A DNA stretch of 64,000 bases, from assembly GCA_037903355.1 (NCBI GenBank), contig JBAJFE010000025.1, positions 372,001 to 436,000 on the forward strand, written 5' to 3'. The position numbers and the translations under genes are program-made. This DNA comes from Trichuris trichiura. Taxonomy: Eukaryota > Nematoda > Enoplea > Trichinellida > Trichuridae. Shown here piece by piece: positions 36,174 through 47,000 of the stretch (position 1 is the first letter of the stretch; each line of letters begins with the position of its first letter). Below the pieces are notes generated by a model, which was not told the DNA's origin, did no database searches, and saw only the letters and a list, made by a program, of their open reading frames with translations.

Positions 36174-39100
36174 TATCTAAAAGAAATACGATTACTCCCT
36201 AAGTGGTATTTCTCGGGAATGGCGAGAACTTGGATGCGTTGAATTGATCAAAGTTTAAGTTTTACACCTTAAAAAATTCAGTTAATCACTAATAAAATAG
36301 AAGCATCTTCTGCGTGCTTTATCAGCTGAAGGAAGCTGTATCTAACATGCTTTGCGGCCGGCAATAACATGCATGTACATTAACAAACAACAGTCTTTAG
36401 TAGTGATAACGCTAAAGCTGCAAAACGTGCGCATTGAGGTGGTCTACAATGCATTAAAATACTACAACAGCACAAGGTGAGTACATTCTTCAAAATCTAT
36501 TACCACAAAATCACACATTCGCTGTTTCGATAGAGCAAACCAAAACAGCTAACCGAACCCCATAAAATGACAGCTTAGAACTTCCCAGGAGAATAGTATC
36601 AGAAGAATTAAAAGAGAAAAAAATTGCTGACCGGCATAGCTTGACAGCAACGCAATTGAGCATTCATATTACAATGAGTGGACGCATACTTTGAACAGAT
36701 GAACCCAGATACTTGTAAGGGAAGATTTTGCGATTTATTTCATACGCAGGTCACGCGTTTACAAATGCACCTGCGTTACACTTTTCACCTGCTTAGCGAT
36801 AGCCGTAAATCTCTACAGGTAGAAAACATTTAAAACCGCCGCATACTGCTTCATTTACTGTCAAAGCAAAACCCAAAGTGAAAATTGAAACCCCGAAACC
36901 CGTGCTTCAACCGCACTTCAAACAACAGAGATGCATTCTAGTTACTATTGACAATTTTACGAATGTAACTGTAAGGATGATTTTAATGTTGACGAAAAGA
37001 GACGATTATTTTCGGGCAAACAAAAAAGCTCTCCTTTTTGCAGTACCGCCAGTCAGCGCTGCGCTTGCGCTAGTGTATGAAAGGTTTTAAAAGTTAAGTG
37101 TCTACAAGTACACTTTGGAAAATTGACAACAAAACGCTTCATTTCATCTTTACATTTGTCGACCGTCCCAGCAAAGTAATTTGCACGAATAATTTATTTT
37201 AACTTTATAAAGTGCAAGTCAACACTTAGTGATTGTTAACATAAAGAGCGGTTACAATATTCAAATCTACAAGAGCTTTACCGCAACCTATATGACACGG
37301 TAAACTGTGATTACCTGACTGCTGCGGTAATTACAAGGATTCAAATAAGCTATAAATGTTAACGCTGTTCTTCAGTCGCGACTTTGTAACGGTAAAAAGT
37401 AGTGGCTGAAGAACAGCATGAAAACACAGTGTTAAATGATGTACAGTGCTCAGCAAGATGTCAACTATTACCTTCTAGTGCAGTGTATCAATGTTCACTG
37501 GAACAAAGCGTTCTTTCCGCTACAGCAGACCAATCTGAAACAGTCATTAATGAACGCATTTTCCCGCATCACATAAACATGTACTCTTATTCTCCAAGTT
37601 GCGTCTTCTAAAACAATGGAGCTTAAATGAACTAGTCAAATAATGTAAAGTACATCTGCACATACTTGCATATACAGCTAGCAATGAAAGAGAAAGGTAT
37701 CAACTGCATTTATGAAAACTTTTATTGCTAACAAACTGCAACATATCACGGATGAGGATAACATTAATAATAACTCACAGTTGCATAAACGCAATTCGTA
37801 CTGCAACATTTTTGCCACCTTTATAGAACTGGCTGTCAGACAATTCTTGAGACGCAAACCAAACTATGAACATTCCGGTCCGGCCGGGTCAATGCAGCTT
37901 TGGAAGCTCACAACTGAATGCTTGAAAAAAAAAGGTTTTCAATGACCCGAATTGCCAATAATGCTAATGCCACCGCAGTCTCCAATGGTGGAACTTGGTG
38001 TGCTACATCATTCTAACCTCCATAATGCACCTTGCGGACGACCAAATTAAATAGCACCGCCGTTGCAGGCTCCAATGGTGGATAGATTAATCCTTCAATC
38101 TTCGGCAAGACGACTCAAATCGACAAAGTGGACTTCTCCGAAAGAAATGAGTCGTCTTAGGATTCTATCAATTTGGAAAGGAGTAGCACAGTACAAAGTA
38201 TCGCTGACTAGTTGCAACCTTTCCCATTCCAATACTGGTATTGCTTGCAATAACCAAAAGCCTACAATTCATACAATCTATAAGCAGACCGCACGCGCAT
38301 AAAAATCTAGGACAGCTCGCTATGTGCCAAGGAGCCAGAAGGTAAAGCTTAGCTTCTCAGCACTACTGCACTTTAATGGATATCGTACAGGTCTTTGTTC
38401 ATTGCAGAAGCCACGACTCTCACGTTAAGAAATGGTAAATAGCAAAAGTCCTGGACAGTGCACGAGTTGCATTCGATGCTAATGTCGGCATACAGTTCGC
38501 TTCGACAGGTGAAAATGTTCTCCGAAAAAATAGCAACAACACAATATCCTTAGTCTTGTAAAAAAGACCATTTATGACGTCGGATGATGAACAGTGACTA
38601 TTTGCAATTTCAGCGTACGATAACATGCTATTTTCAAACCAACCCATTCGGGCAAAGTTTCTCATCCAATTGTGCATCCAATAACCGTTTCAGCATTAGC
38701 TTCACCTGCAATGCCCATATACTGACATTAGATAGAACGTATTGTTGGGATTTTGGGAGCGAGTAGGACAGCTTTTGCTTGTAAGAACAGGCAACACTAC
38801 CGAGAGACACACTAGAATGACCGACTAACTAAAAGCAGGTTAGGTACTGTACGCAGAAGATAAAACGATTCTCAGGCTCTTCTCGTCGTAGGCTTCTCGT
38901 GATGGACATGCCTTGTCCTAACACGTATATAGAGACTTGAGGCGTAGCTTACGGAAAGCCAATTTAGGCTACAACTAGTACAATAAATCAACGAATGAAA
39001 TGCGAACCATTTCTTCTAAACGCATGCAAGAGCAGGAAATGAAAAAGCGCGCCCAAAAGCAGTAATAAAATCTAGCACGACGTCTTGCTGATTTTGAAAG

Positions 39101-39620
39101 TGCTCAACAGCACCCAGCAGAATTAAAAGAAAAGTGAACGTAATACATTTTACGCTGCTAAGAATAATCAAGTTGTTAACTTTACGGTGTGCTATGTTGC
39201 CAATTAAATTTTATTGAAAAGTTACTCTACTTGGTTTAGAGAGGTGACAAGTCATGTTTTATATCAAATAGGGTAACAGTTTATAAGCCCACTTTAAAAG
39301 AGATTGTCAGTTTTCTTGAAGTTTTCGGAACTCTTTTTGTTTCGTTGTCAGCTGAAGATAGTAAAGCAAAGGCAGAAAATAGCCTTATCAAAGGAGACGA
39401 CAGCTCAGAGAGAGCCATGGCGTAGTACCTAGCCTGATTGATAAATAGCACCGTTCATCTAACCCACCTCGACTTCCTTGTGCGGCTCAGTCATGAGATT
39501 ATGGCTTCTTTGACTTTTCCCAAGTTGAAACTGTATTCTGTTTTCTGGTGTCGATAAAAGTACGTTGCTTCGTTCTTTTTCTTGCATTTTTGCTGACACT
39601 TCTTACTTTCTTGAAATTCT
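36174..39620. other. intergenic, no gene recognised
   Basis: About 3.4 kb between ALG6 and the small coiled-coil gene. Two imperfect ~30-bp direct repeats (GCCACCGCAGTCTCCAATGG near 37970 and CACCGCCGTTGCAGGCTCCAATGG near 38054) and an 11-bp hairpin (38107-38117 with 38148-38158) are visible. A decayed hammerhead-like motif is listed at 39319. No coding sequence is recognised. Confidence 0.4.
39319..39352 (-). ncRNA. decayed hammerhead-like motif
   Basis: The minus strand reads CTGACAACGAAAC...GTTCCGAAAAC, aligning with the A-family core. Core G to A (CTGACAA) and loss of the ACGT helix III should inactivate it. Confidence 0.35.
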
Positions 39621-39668
39621 TTTTAGGTTTCTAAAACAAATTCGTGCTTTACCAGCGAAGTAACGAAC

Positions 39669-39983
39669 ATGTCAGAGAAGATTACTTCGCTTCTTCACGA
39701 ACAGGAAGCTCTGAAGGCCTTGATAGAGGATTTGGAGCGACAAACTGATCACCTACGGTCCCTTATTGTGGCTAAAAACACTGAATTAGACGACATCATC
39801 GGCCGAATCGAGTTTGCTTCCCAAACGGACCAATTGCTTACCGGGTGTGATAAGCTTACTTCACGTATAATTATGGATATTACATGCCAGTCAAACGAAA
39901 TCGTCCTGCAGTTCAGCAGCGATACCGATTTGCGAAACTGGCTGTCACAAGAATACTCAGATGAAAACATCTTCCCCAGGTAA
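39669..39983 (+). CDS. 104-residue coiled-coil protein, function unknown
   Basis: A single exon encodes a 104-residue acidic protein. Residues ~2-50 form a coiled coil (EKITSLLHEQEALKALIEDL and onward); the C-terminal half (DITCQSNEIVLQFSSDTDLR) may be a small folded segment. I do not recognise the family; a subunit of a cytoskeletal or vesicle complex is possible but unsupported. The start is the first ATG after a TTTTTAG acceptor (39625-39626), 42 bases upstream. AATAAA at 40030-40035 follows 47 bases after the stop. The acceptor, a composition unlike its surroundings and the polyadenylation signal support a real gene. No nearby gene suggests a partner. Confidence 0.7.
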   Translation: MSEKITSLLHEQEALKALIEDLERQTDHLRSLIVAKNTELDDIIGRIEFASQTDQLLTGCDKLTSRIIMDITCQSNEIVLQFSSDTDLRNWLSQEYSDENIFPR

Positions 39984-40029
39984 AGTGAAAACCTCTGTTT
40001 TCTTCCTTTTATATACCCCGCTCTCAAGT

Positions 40030-40035
40030 AATAAA
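40030..40035 (+). terminator. polyadenylation signal of the 104-residue gene
   Basis: AATAAA in the sense orientation 47 bases after the stop codon. Confidence 0.5.
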
Positions 40036-41018
40036 AAAGTCTTTACAGTGCGACGTTATTTGTTGCAGACGAAAGATCCATTTTTAAACGAATTAAAGTT
40101 CACGTACGAATAAAAATACGCTGCGCTCTTCGGGCAATCATACATGCAGTCGTACTTTATTTCCTGCAGTCTCGGTTGGGCAAGGCTGTACGGGTTGACC
40201 GAAAACGACTGCTTGTTAGCACGGAGGTAAATTTATGGCTGCTTCAAAGACATTAGCTTCGCTTTCGAGCTTTGAATGACCACAGCAGAATCTCTGTAGG
40301 TTGGCCACCCAAAAGGACTGGGACAAACTGGTCAACATAGAGAGGTGCATAAGGCTAAGCTTCCTGTAACAAATCGCAAGCGAACTTTACTTTCTTCAAC
40401 AGGTCTTCCTGGAGAATGTCATGCATAATTAAAACATGATACAGTCACTCAAACAGTATCATGGAAATTCAACTTAAAGAGCTAGTCAATGTTTACGTGG
40501 CCAACACAACTTCCAAAGGTGGTCGACATACGAAGGTCAGACTTCCATTTGAATACGTGCGGGACAACCATCCTATGAAAACTTGGTCAAGTTATGGAGG
40601 CATTACTGTATTTCACTTTGCAATGGGAAGTTAGGTTCTTTTCAAATGAAAACCGGTGGAATTATTATGCATTCATTTTGTTACAGTGAAATTAAAAGTG
40701 AAAAAAATTACTGCAGGCAAACATGGAAATCTAATTAACTTTACTGAGTAGAAACAACAATATAGATTTCGAAAGAAATGCTTCATCTTCTACCTGCATT
40801 ATTTAGGTGTTAGCAGATGAATGGTGCTATTAGCATCATAGACATGCGCGTGGGACAATTCCAAACTCTCGAGACTATACGAGCACCGTTGTCAAGCAGT
40901 ATCAACGTCCAAATCTTAAGAAATTTTGCTCTGTCATTTACCAGAAGTAAATACATTCAAATAACAAACAAACAATCAACCATATCTACTGAAGGAATAT
41001 AATAACAATAAGAGCAGT
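40036..41018. other. intergenic, no gene recognised
   Basis: No recognisable coding or structured sequence. Confidence 0.4.
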
Positions 41019-41180
41019 TGGTCATCTAGTTCACGGGTTTGGCCTGTTTGATGTATCTGTAAATAAACTTCAAAATGTACTACTAAAGAATGGATGAGCA
41101 AATTGTTAGAGAAAATACAGAAGAATTTCTATACCGCACGTTTCGGAACTGTTCTTGTTCCGTCGTCAGCGGTGTAAGGG
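41019..41180. mobile_element. half copy of an A-family element
   Basis: It runs from GTTGGTCATCTAGTTCACGG through CTGTTTGATGTATCTG and GGATGAGCAAATTG to the ribozyme motif, then stops. Only one arm is present, ending at the hammerhead-like sequence. Confidence 0.7.
41133..41173 (-). ncRNA. hammerhead-ribozyme-like motif with changed cleavage base
   Basis: On the minus strand helix I ACCG pairs with CGGT, and CTGACGA, GGAAC/GTTCC and GAAAC are intact. The base at the cleavage site is G (CGTG), which is not permitted by the NUH rule, so cleavage is probably lost. Confidence 0.5.
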
Positions 41181-41361
41181 AAATGTTTATTGGTAATTAT
41201 AATGATAATAGTAGAGTAAGGAATCTTCTTGACTTTCAGTCACATGCGACTCGTTTCATTTTTTACAGATAAAATTTACATGCAAACATAGAGCTACCGG
41301 GAAACGTCTGCTCTTTCCAGCAACGTTTAGATAATGATTAATACAATAAGGGCTATACGTA

Positions 41362-41382
41362 CCGTGTTTCCCCTATCATAAG
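41362..41382 (+). repeat. left terminal inverted repeat of the pogo-like element
   Basis: CCGTGTTTCCCCTATCATAAG, preceded by TA at 41360-41361; the partner lies at 49729-49749. Confidence 0.8.
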
Positions 41383-41606
41383 GCCAGGTCCTATATTTAT
41401 TTTTGTTCCAAAAAACATGGCAGAGTTTATTTTTCAGGGATGTCTTATATTTTCAGGTACCACACTCTGCACTTGTTCCTTTACTTAGACGCAGAAGCTT
41501 ATAAGAAGCGCAAATTTAAAGGACGAAAAATATCCAAGCACCTAGAAAAAGAACAAAAAATGTGAGGCAAGAAACACGCTGATTACGCTGCTGGCGAGTC
41601 ATGTGC

Positions 41607-41624
41607 AGACCCGAAAGCTTCGTA
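41607..41624 (+). ncRNA. 3' half of a hammerhead-like motif
   Basis: GACCCGAAAGCTTCG matches the helix II 3' strand, GAAA, AGCT and helix I start of the hairpin family, but no CTGANGA precedes it. Probably an insertion remnant or chance. Confidence 0.25.
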
Positions 41625-41715
41625 AAACGTTTTTCAATAAACGTTAAATAAACAACGGGTTAAAATCTCTGCAAAAGAACTTTAGAACGCAATAAAAATG
41701 CACAAATACCTACGT

Positions 41716-42298
41716 TTATTTGGACACAGTTATGTCATCACTTTCTGAGACGTCTTCGTAAATCTCTGAATTCTGAATTCCAGCTTGAATTTCCTTTGAC
41801 TCCGTTTCTTGCAAGACCATTGGGCTCAGCCTCTCATGTCTTGCAATAGAGCTCTCCTTCTTAAGTGAGCACTTCTTGTCCAAATAGACTGCTCGTAGAG
41901 CATCGGCAACACAGCTGTCTGTGATTTTGTCCGAAGAGTTCCTTACCCAAGTCACAATCTCTTGCAATCTGAGCCAAACAAAGGAAGTTGCCACGCTGAT
42001 TTCCCTTCACTTTATTTTCAATGTACTAATTGACTTCACTCCGCAAATTGCCATTGAATGGCTTGTTTATTCCAATATCGAAAGTCCGGAGGTGGCCAAT
42101 CATTCCTGGAGGAATCATTTCCTGATCTATTCTTCTCTCTGAAAAAAAGTTCTCCATCTCTTTAAAGCAGTGAATGCTGGCTGAATCCCAGACTATCATT
42201 CCTCTTTGAACACCTTCCAAAATAAGTAGCAGCATTAAATCGACCCACTTCGTTACAACTGACTGTGCGCACCAGGCTTTTTCGGTTTGAAGAGCATA
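41716..42298 (-). pseudogene. pogo/Tigger-like transposase, C-terminal part
   Basis: The minus-strand frame opens at the BEL/Pao insertion point (TEKAWCAQSVVTKWVDLM) and contains IVWDSASIH and PPGMIGHLRTFDIGINKPF. These carry the second and third catalytic Asp of a DDD-type transposase. A TAG near 42026 replaces a codon. After a frameshift, 41716-41994 continues with VRNSSDKITDSCVADALRA and a characteristic acidic C terminus. It is the continuation of 48635-49456 on the other side of the retrotransposon. Inactive. Confidence 0.85.
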
Positions 42299-42303
42299 AA
42301 TAT
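42299..42303. repeat. BEL/Pao target-site duplication, left copy
   Basis: AATAT directly before the LTR at 42304; the second copy is at 48630-48634. Confidence 0.85.
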
Positions 42304-42541
42304 TGTCACGAACAGAGCCGAAATGGTGACAAGAGACGAAATATGCACGAAGATAGGACGTTTACTAGATCACAAGAAAGCGACCGTTATCTGTGACGTC
42401 GACAGACAAAACTAAACTTAAACCTCGCGAGCAAGTAAACGCGATGTAAAAAATAGGTAAGCGTTCTGCATGGGCGACCACAGCGACGAAACTTTAGCCT
42501 CATGCTGACAGCCTCGACTCTAAACGTTTTCGTTCACGACA
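42304..42541 (-). repeat. 3' LTR of the BEL/Pao element
   Basis: About 238 bp, starting TGTCACGAACAGAGCC on the plus strand; it aligns along its length with 48398-48629 with many substitutions. Confidence 0.85.
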
Positions 42542-42555
42542 CACCTCTCCACCGT
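42542..42555 (-). promoter_or_regulatory. polypurine tract candidate
   Basis: On the minus strand GGTGGAGAGGTG directly precedes the 3' LTR, the position where plus-strand DNA synthesis is primed. Confidence 0.5.
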
Positions 42556-42659
42556 TTCCACGTCGGTGGAACCACATGCAGGAATAGTAACGGCGAGACA
42601 AAAGAAAAAATTAAGATGATCGACATGGGGCTAAGGTAATTTTAACCGAAACTTGCGAT

Positions 42660-44313
42660 AAGTGCTAAACGAATCACGGGCCTTACATAAGACCGATTCT
42701 TGGTCTTCAACGTGGCGATTCAAACACGGCCGTCAGTGCCTTCGACAATGTAAGTTATACAACCCAGCGGCCAATGACCACGCGGTTGCTGTGGCTCGAC
42801 GATTACCACTACATCGCCAACTTTCACGTTGGGAGTGTCTTTCGTCCACCTGGACCTATGCTACAACGTTGATAAATATTCCTTTCACCAGCGCTGCCAA
42901 AATCGGTCCATGATCCTATGTGCGTAGCACCAATGTTTATTCGAGGTGCGTTCCTTGACGCAGGTGACGTCTACAAGTACGTTGCTATTCGATCTTCCTG
43001 TCAGAAGCATGAAGGGGGTTAGTGGTTCGAGTTCCAAAGGATTTTAGCCAATGTAGCACAGCGGTCTTCCATTCAGCAATGCCTCAACTTCTACAACTAT
43101 AGCAGTTAAGACCTCGTCTGTGCAGTTGTTCCCATGTAAAACTGCACATAGCGCCGTTTTTTGCCTCGCCGATTAATCGTTCCCAAGCGCCGCCGAAACG
43201 TGGACCACGGGGAGGCGAGAATTTCTATTTGATACGTAGATCGGCTAGGCTAGCACTTAACCCATCGACATCAACTTCTGGCCACTCCTGATGGAAACAT
43301 TTTGCTGCTTTCACGAAGCTACTGCCATTATCAGACATTGTAATTCTTGATCAACCGCGACGTGAGACGAACTTCTTTACCGCTTGGATGAAGGAATTCA
43401 AGTTCAACGACGGAGTCAACTCTAAGTGCACTGCTCGACTTACCAAACAGATGAACATGCAATCGTACTGCTTTTCTCGTCTACGTTTTACAAATACCTT
43501 GAATGGTCCAAAAAAGTCTATGCCAACGTTGGTGAACGCTTGTTCATGGAAATCCAGTCGTTTACTGGGCAAATCTGACATCATAATTTGCTTCGATACT
43601 GCACTCAGTTTACAGCAATGGAGGCATTTGCTTAATACACGCCGTACTAATCGCCGACCGCCAGTAATTCAACATTCTGCACTCAGATCAGCGAGGACTC
43701 GTTCAGTTCCGGCACGCGTTAAATCAAGGTGACGTTGCCAAACAATTCTGTGTGCTAAGGAACTTTCGCCTAGTAGAACGACGGAATGTTTAGTTGACAA
43801 GTCGACGTCTGCACGCCGGATCCGCCCGCTGACGCGTATCAAGTTTTGTTCATCCAAAAAGGGGTCAAGTCCTATCAATTTCGTGGATTCTTTGACCTTA
43901 CAACCCTCTCGCATATCAGCTATTTCACTGCCCAAAAAAATATTCTGTACTATACGAACACGTAGCCTTTGCGCCATCTGGATTTCGTCAGCGTCTAGTA
44001 TCTCTGAACCTGCCTTCCGACGATAAGCGAATCGGCAAACATAGGCCATGGTGCACAGAATTCGCTCATAACTCGAAGTCACGTCGATTACAAGCAGTAC
44101 ACAGTTTGTTTCGGCAGCTGACATGGCTCCAACGCATGGAGTTGGTCCCAGCGTCTCAAGCACAGCTTCTTCAGAAAGGCTTCCAACTATATTCTTCGGC
44201 CACGTTGATTCTTGTTCAACCAAAAAGGGAGGCCAAGGGAACCACCGACGTCCATCATTTATCTTGTTTGCGGGTAATGACGCGTCGTTAGCGGGATTAA
44301 AATTCCCTGGCAA
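42660..44313 (-). pseudogene. BEL/Pao integrase region
   Basis: Broken minus-strand frames. The first part (44313-43669) holds PGNFNPANDASLPANKI and SGRIRRADVDL, the linker and start of integrase. 43584-43351 holds FTNVGIDFFGPFKVFV and CLVSRAVHLEL,the first catalytic Asp and surrounding core. Further on PPRGPRFGGAWERLIGEAKN (near 43200) is the conserved integrase catalytic-Glu region, and VKVGDVVVIVEPQQPRGHWP (near 42800) is the C-terminal domain typical of BEL/Pao. Several stops and frame changes interrupt it. Confidence 0.85.
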
Positions 44314-44330
44314 ATAGCGCTAATTATTAG

Positions 44331-44611
44331 CTTCAGAGAATTTCATAGTTGGTCTTCTGGTTCACTGGTTTGGACTGTTTTATTTATCTATAAGTAAACT
44401 TCAAAGTGCCTTACCAACAAATGGATGAGCAAATTGTTAGAAAAAATTGTTCTGTAATTTCTCTAACAATTTGCTCATCCATTTGTTGGTAGGGCACTTT
44501 GAAGTTTACTTACAGATACATCAAACAGGCCAAACCAGTGAACCAGAAGACCAACTGTGAAACAACCGAAGCCTGTTAAAAGACCCCCCGTCTTTCGAAA
44601 CTTCAGAGAAT
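44331..44611. mobile_element. A-family hairpin element inside the BEL/Pao element, 11-bp TSD
   Basis: CTTCAGAGAAT at 44331-44341 and 44601-44611 flanks the 259-bp element (44342-44600). Arms carry GTTCACTGGTTTGG and CCAAACCAGTGAACC. The centre has lost the hammerhead-like motif, joining directly through AAAAATTGTTCTG. The left end starts at TTCATAGTTGG, inside the family sequence, while the right end is full length (...CCCCGTCTTTCGAAA). Confidence 0.9.
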
Positions 44612-45323
44612 TATAGTATCTCTGCTACACGATGAGCAATGAAAGAGCGCGTTCTATCTGGTACGTGCAACCAGTGAAGTACTGTTGTTGAATCAGTCCA
44701 GTACACAGTATGATCTACGGACAGACCTATTTCTTGTTTTATAGTATCAACCAGACGCACGGCCACGACTGCTGCCTGTAGTTCAAGCCACGGAATCGTC
44801 AGCGGACGTCGTGAGACGATACGTGTCTTCACCAAGAGGAAAAAACGCTAACAGTTCGGCTGGTACTAACGGTCCTCAAGTATACAACAGCTCCAACGGC
44901 TGTCTCAGACGCATCAGAGAACGAATGTAGTTCGATCCTCGCAACTTCACTTGGAAGTAAGAACAATCTTGATATTAACAGAGAACTAGTTGAACTAATT
45001 TTGGACGACCAATGCTGAAATTGTTGCGAGAATTTCTTATCCAAATCTTTATCCCAATCAGTATTTAGGCAGGTAGTTTCTCGCATGAGCAATTTGGCTG
45101 TCACTATCGCAGGAGCCAGGAAACCAAGCGGATCATAAAGACTCCCGATTGCGCTTAGCATCTGTCGTTTTGTCTTTACGGTTCTACTGTCAATGTGAGA
45201 CGCAAAACGAAATGGGTTTGATCGTTGACTCCATAGTAAACCAAGGACATTATCAAGCGGTATGTCGCTCAGTCTTAAGTTGACAATGCCGTCTGAACGA
45301 TCAGTCACTGCGAAATGTTCCAA
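44611..45323 (-). pseudogene. BEL/Pao RNase H region
   Basis: 45323-44829 contains LYDPLGFLAPAIVTAKLLMR and RIELHSFSDASETAVGAVVY (RNase H start with its first catalytic Asp). After a frame change, 44835-44611 continues with PWLELQAAVVA and YWTDSTTVLHW, then stops at the hairpin element insertion. The order matches BEL/Pao polyproteins. Confidence 0.85.
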
Positions 45324-45333
45324 AAGTTCCGCC

Positions 45334-46015
45334 TTACTGGATGACCATTTCGTTAAGACAAAGCCTCCTTCCCATAAGCGCTTCTTTCAAGTTTCTTGCG
45401 ACTCTGACAGCATTTTCCACAAACTCGAATGAATCCAAATAGTTATCGACGTAAAACTGTCTTTGGCAGCGCGCAGTTACTTCAGCGGGAAAAAATGTTT
45501 CTATGGCGCATTTCAACGCGTACATGCATGATGCGGGAGCAGAGGTCAGACCGAAGACCTGCCTGTTTTTTTGGAACGTGAGCGGAGCTCCTTCGTCCGA
45601 ACTGGTCCATAGAAAGTGAAGAATAGACCGCCCAGCTTCAGGGACAGCTACTTGGAGAAACATTTTCTCCACGTCAGAGACGATCGGAATAGTATATGTC
45701 GACGAAAACGAATTAGTATCCCAACAAGCTGTTTGTTAAATCTGGTCCTTTAGTCATGTGGTCGTTCAGGGACGTGCCGCCAAACTTAGCTGAGGCGTCG
45801 AAAACTATTCGAATCTTTGTTCGGCTTATTCGGATGACAAACACCATGATGTGGTAGGTACCAAACTCGGCCAGGAGGCAGTCCCAGCTTGTCCTGAGGC
45901 ACCTCGCTGGCAATATTACGTCGGAAAAGATCATCCATCGCATGACGATACATTGACTGCAAGGCAGGATTAGCTCGTAATCGTTTACGAAGAACAAGAA
46001 AACGGCTAAGAGCAA
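45334..46015 (-). pseudogene. BEL/Pao reverse transcriptase
   Basis: Minus-strand frames carry [47 protein letters not shown] and the polymerase active-site region FYVDNYLDS. The usual active-site YVDD is YVDN, a change of the second catalytic Asp. A frameshift separates 46015-45713 from 45672-45334. Inactive. Confidence 0.85.
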
Positions 46016-47000
46016 GTGGTCGGTTGTTTGTGAGGGTGTTTAGACCTGGCTTCCATAACAGTCCGACTGAGAAACGATTGGCGAAGTACGCAGTGGAAGA
46101 ACTCAAGAGACGTTGTGCGTACTCTACTTCTGGAGATACGGGTAGCTTGCTGTTTGGTTTAGTGCCAAAGCGCTCCGTCGACCAAAATTTCTCCAGGGTT
46201 TCTAAGAGTGGTGTTTCATCTTCCGCTGCCTTGATGGTGACTCGATTGATTTGAATCGAGTACAAAATACGTTCTTCCTTGGATAACGAGAAACGGCCAC
46301 AGACTGTCCAACCCAACGGCGTCTTTACACCATACGGCTGCCCTTGCCTCGCAGGTTGCCGTAATTCTAGCGGCTGGATAGCATCAAAGTTGTCTGCTCC
46401 AAGGAGCAGCTCTACGTGAGCATAATCGATTTTGACGAGAGGAAGATCATTCGGATGACCAAGACGACCCTTGATCTTTGACCAGTCAATAATGCGATTG
46501 GATACATTTAACGATGGGACGACTATAGCGTTCTTTATGTCAAACGTTTTTTCTCCCCTTACCGACCGTAATTGGAACGTTGTCTTGAATAGTTCTTGTG
46601 GAGGATCCTGACCATGAAATGTAGACAGTCGTAGCTGACATCGATCCTTCGCGAGACGTAGTTGGCGAGCCAGTTTTTCCGTAATCAGGGAGCCTTCACT
46701 GCCTGTGTCAAACAGTCCATATGTAGATACGACACGATCTCCTGATGCTGCCACGACCGGAACGACTGACAGCAGAACAATCTCGCTAGCATTCGTCACT
46801 GTGGTGCCAATCATGGTCGACTCAGAAGACGGACAAGATTTCGTAGCTGAACGTTCTTCCTTTTGTGCGGGTGGTTGAGCGTACACACGGGGGGGGGGCA
46901 CCGTGAAGTAGAGGATGATGACGTAACCGACACCCGTCGACGCCACATCTTCTTCTCGAGCGACAGAACCGAGCGCTGTGGAATGGATCGAAACAAGCAA
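45786..47000 (-). pseudogene. BEL/Pao aspartic protease and start of RT
   Basis: The longest remaining frame (404 codons). YGLFDTGSEGSLITEKLAR carries the retroviral-type aspartic protease triad DTG; downstream LGHPNDLPLV, LLLGADNFDAI and GVKTPLGWTVCGRFS are the conserved protease-RT linker of BEL/Pao elements. It runs into RT sequence ending at a frame change near 45786. Confidence 0.88.
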
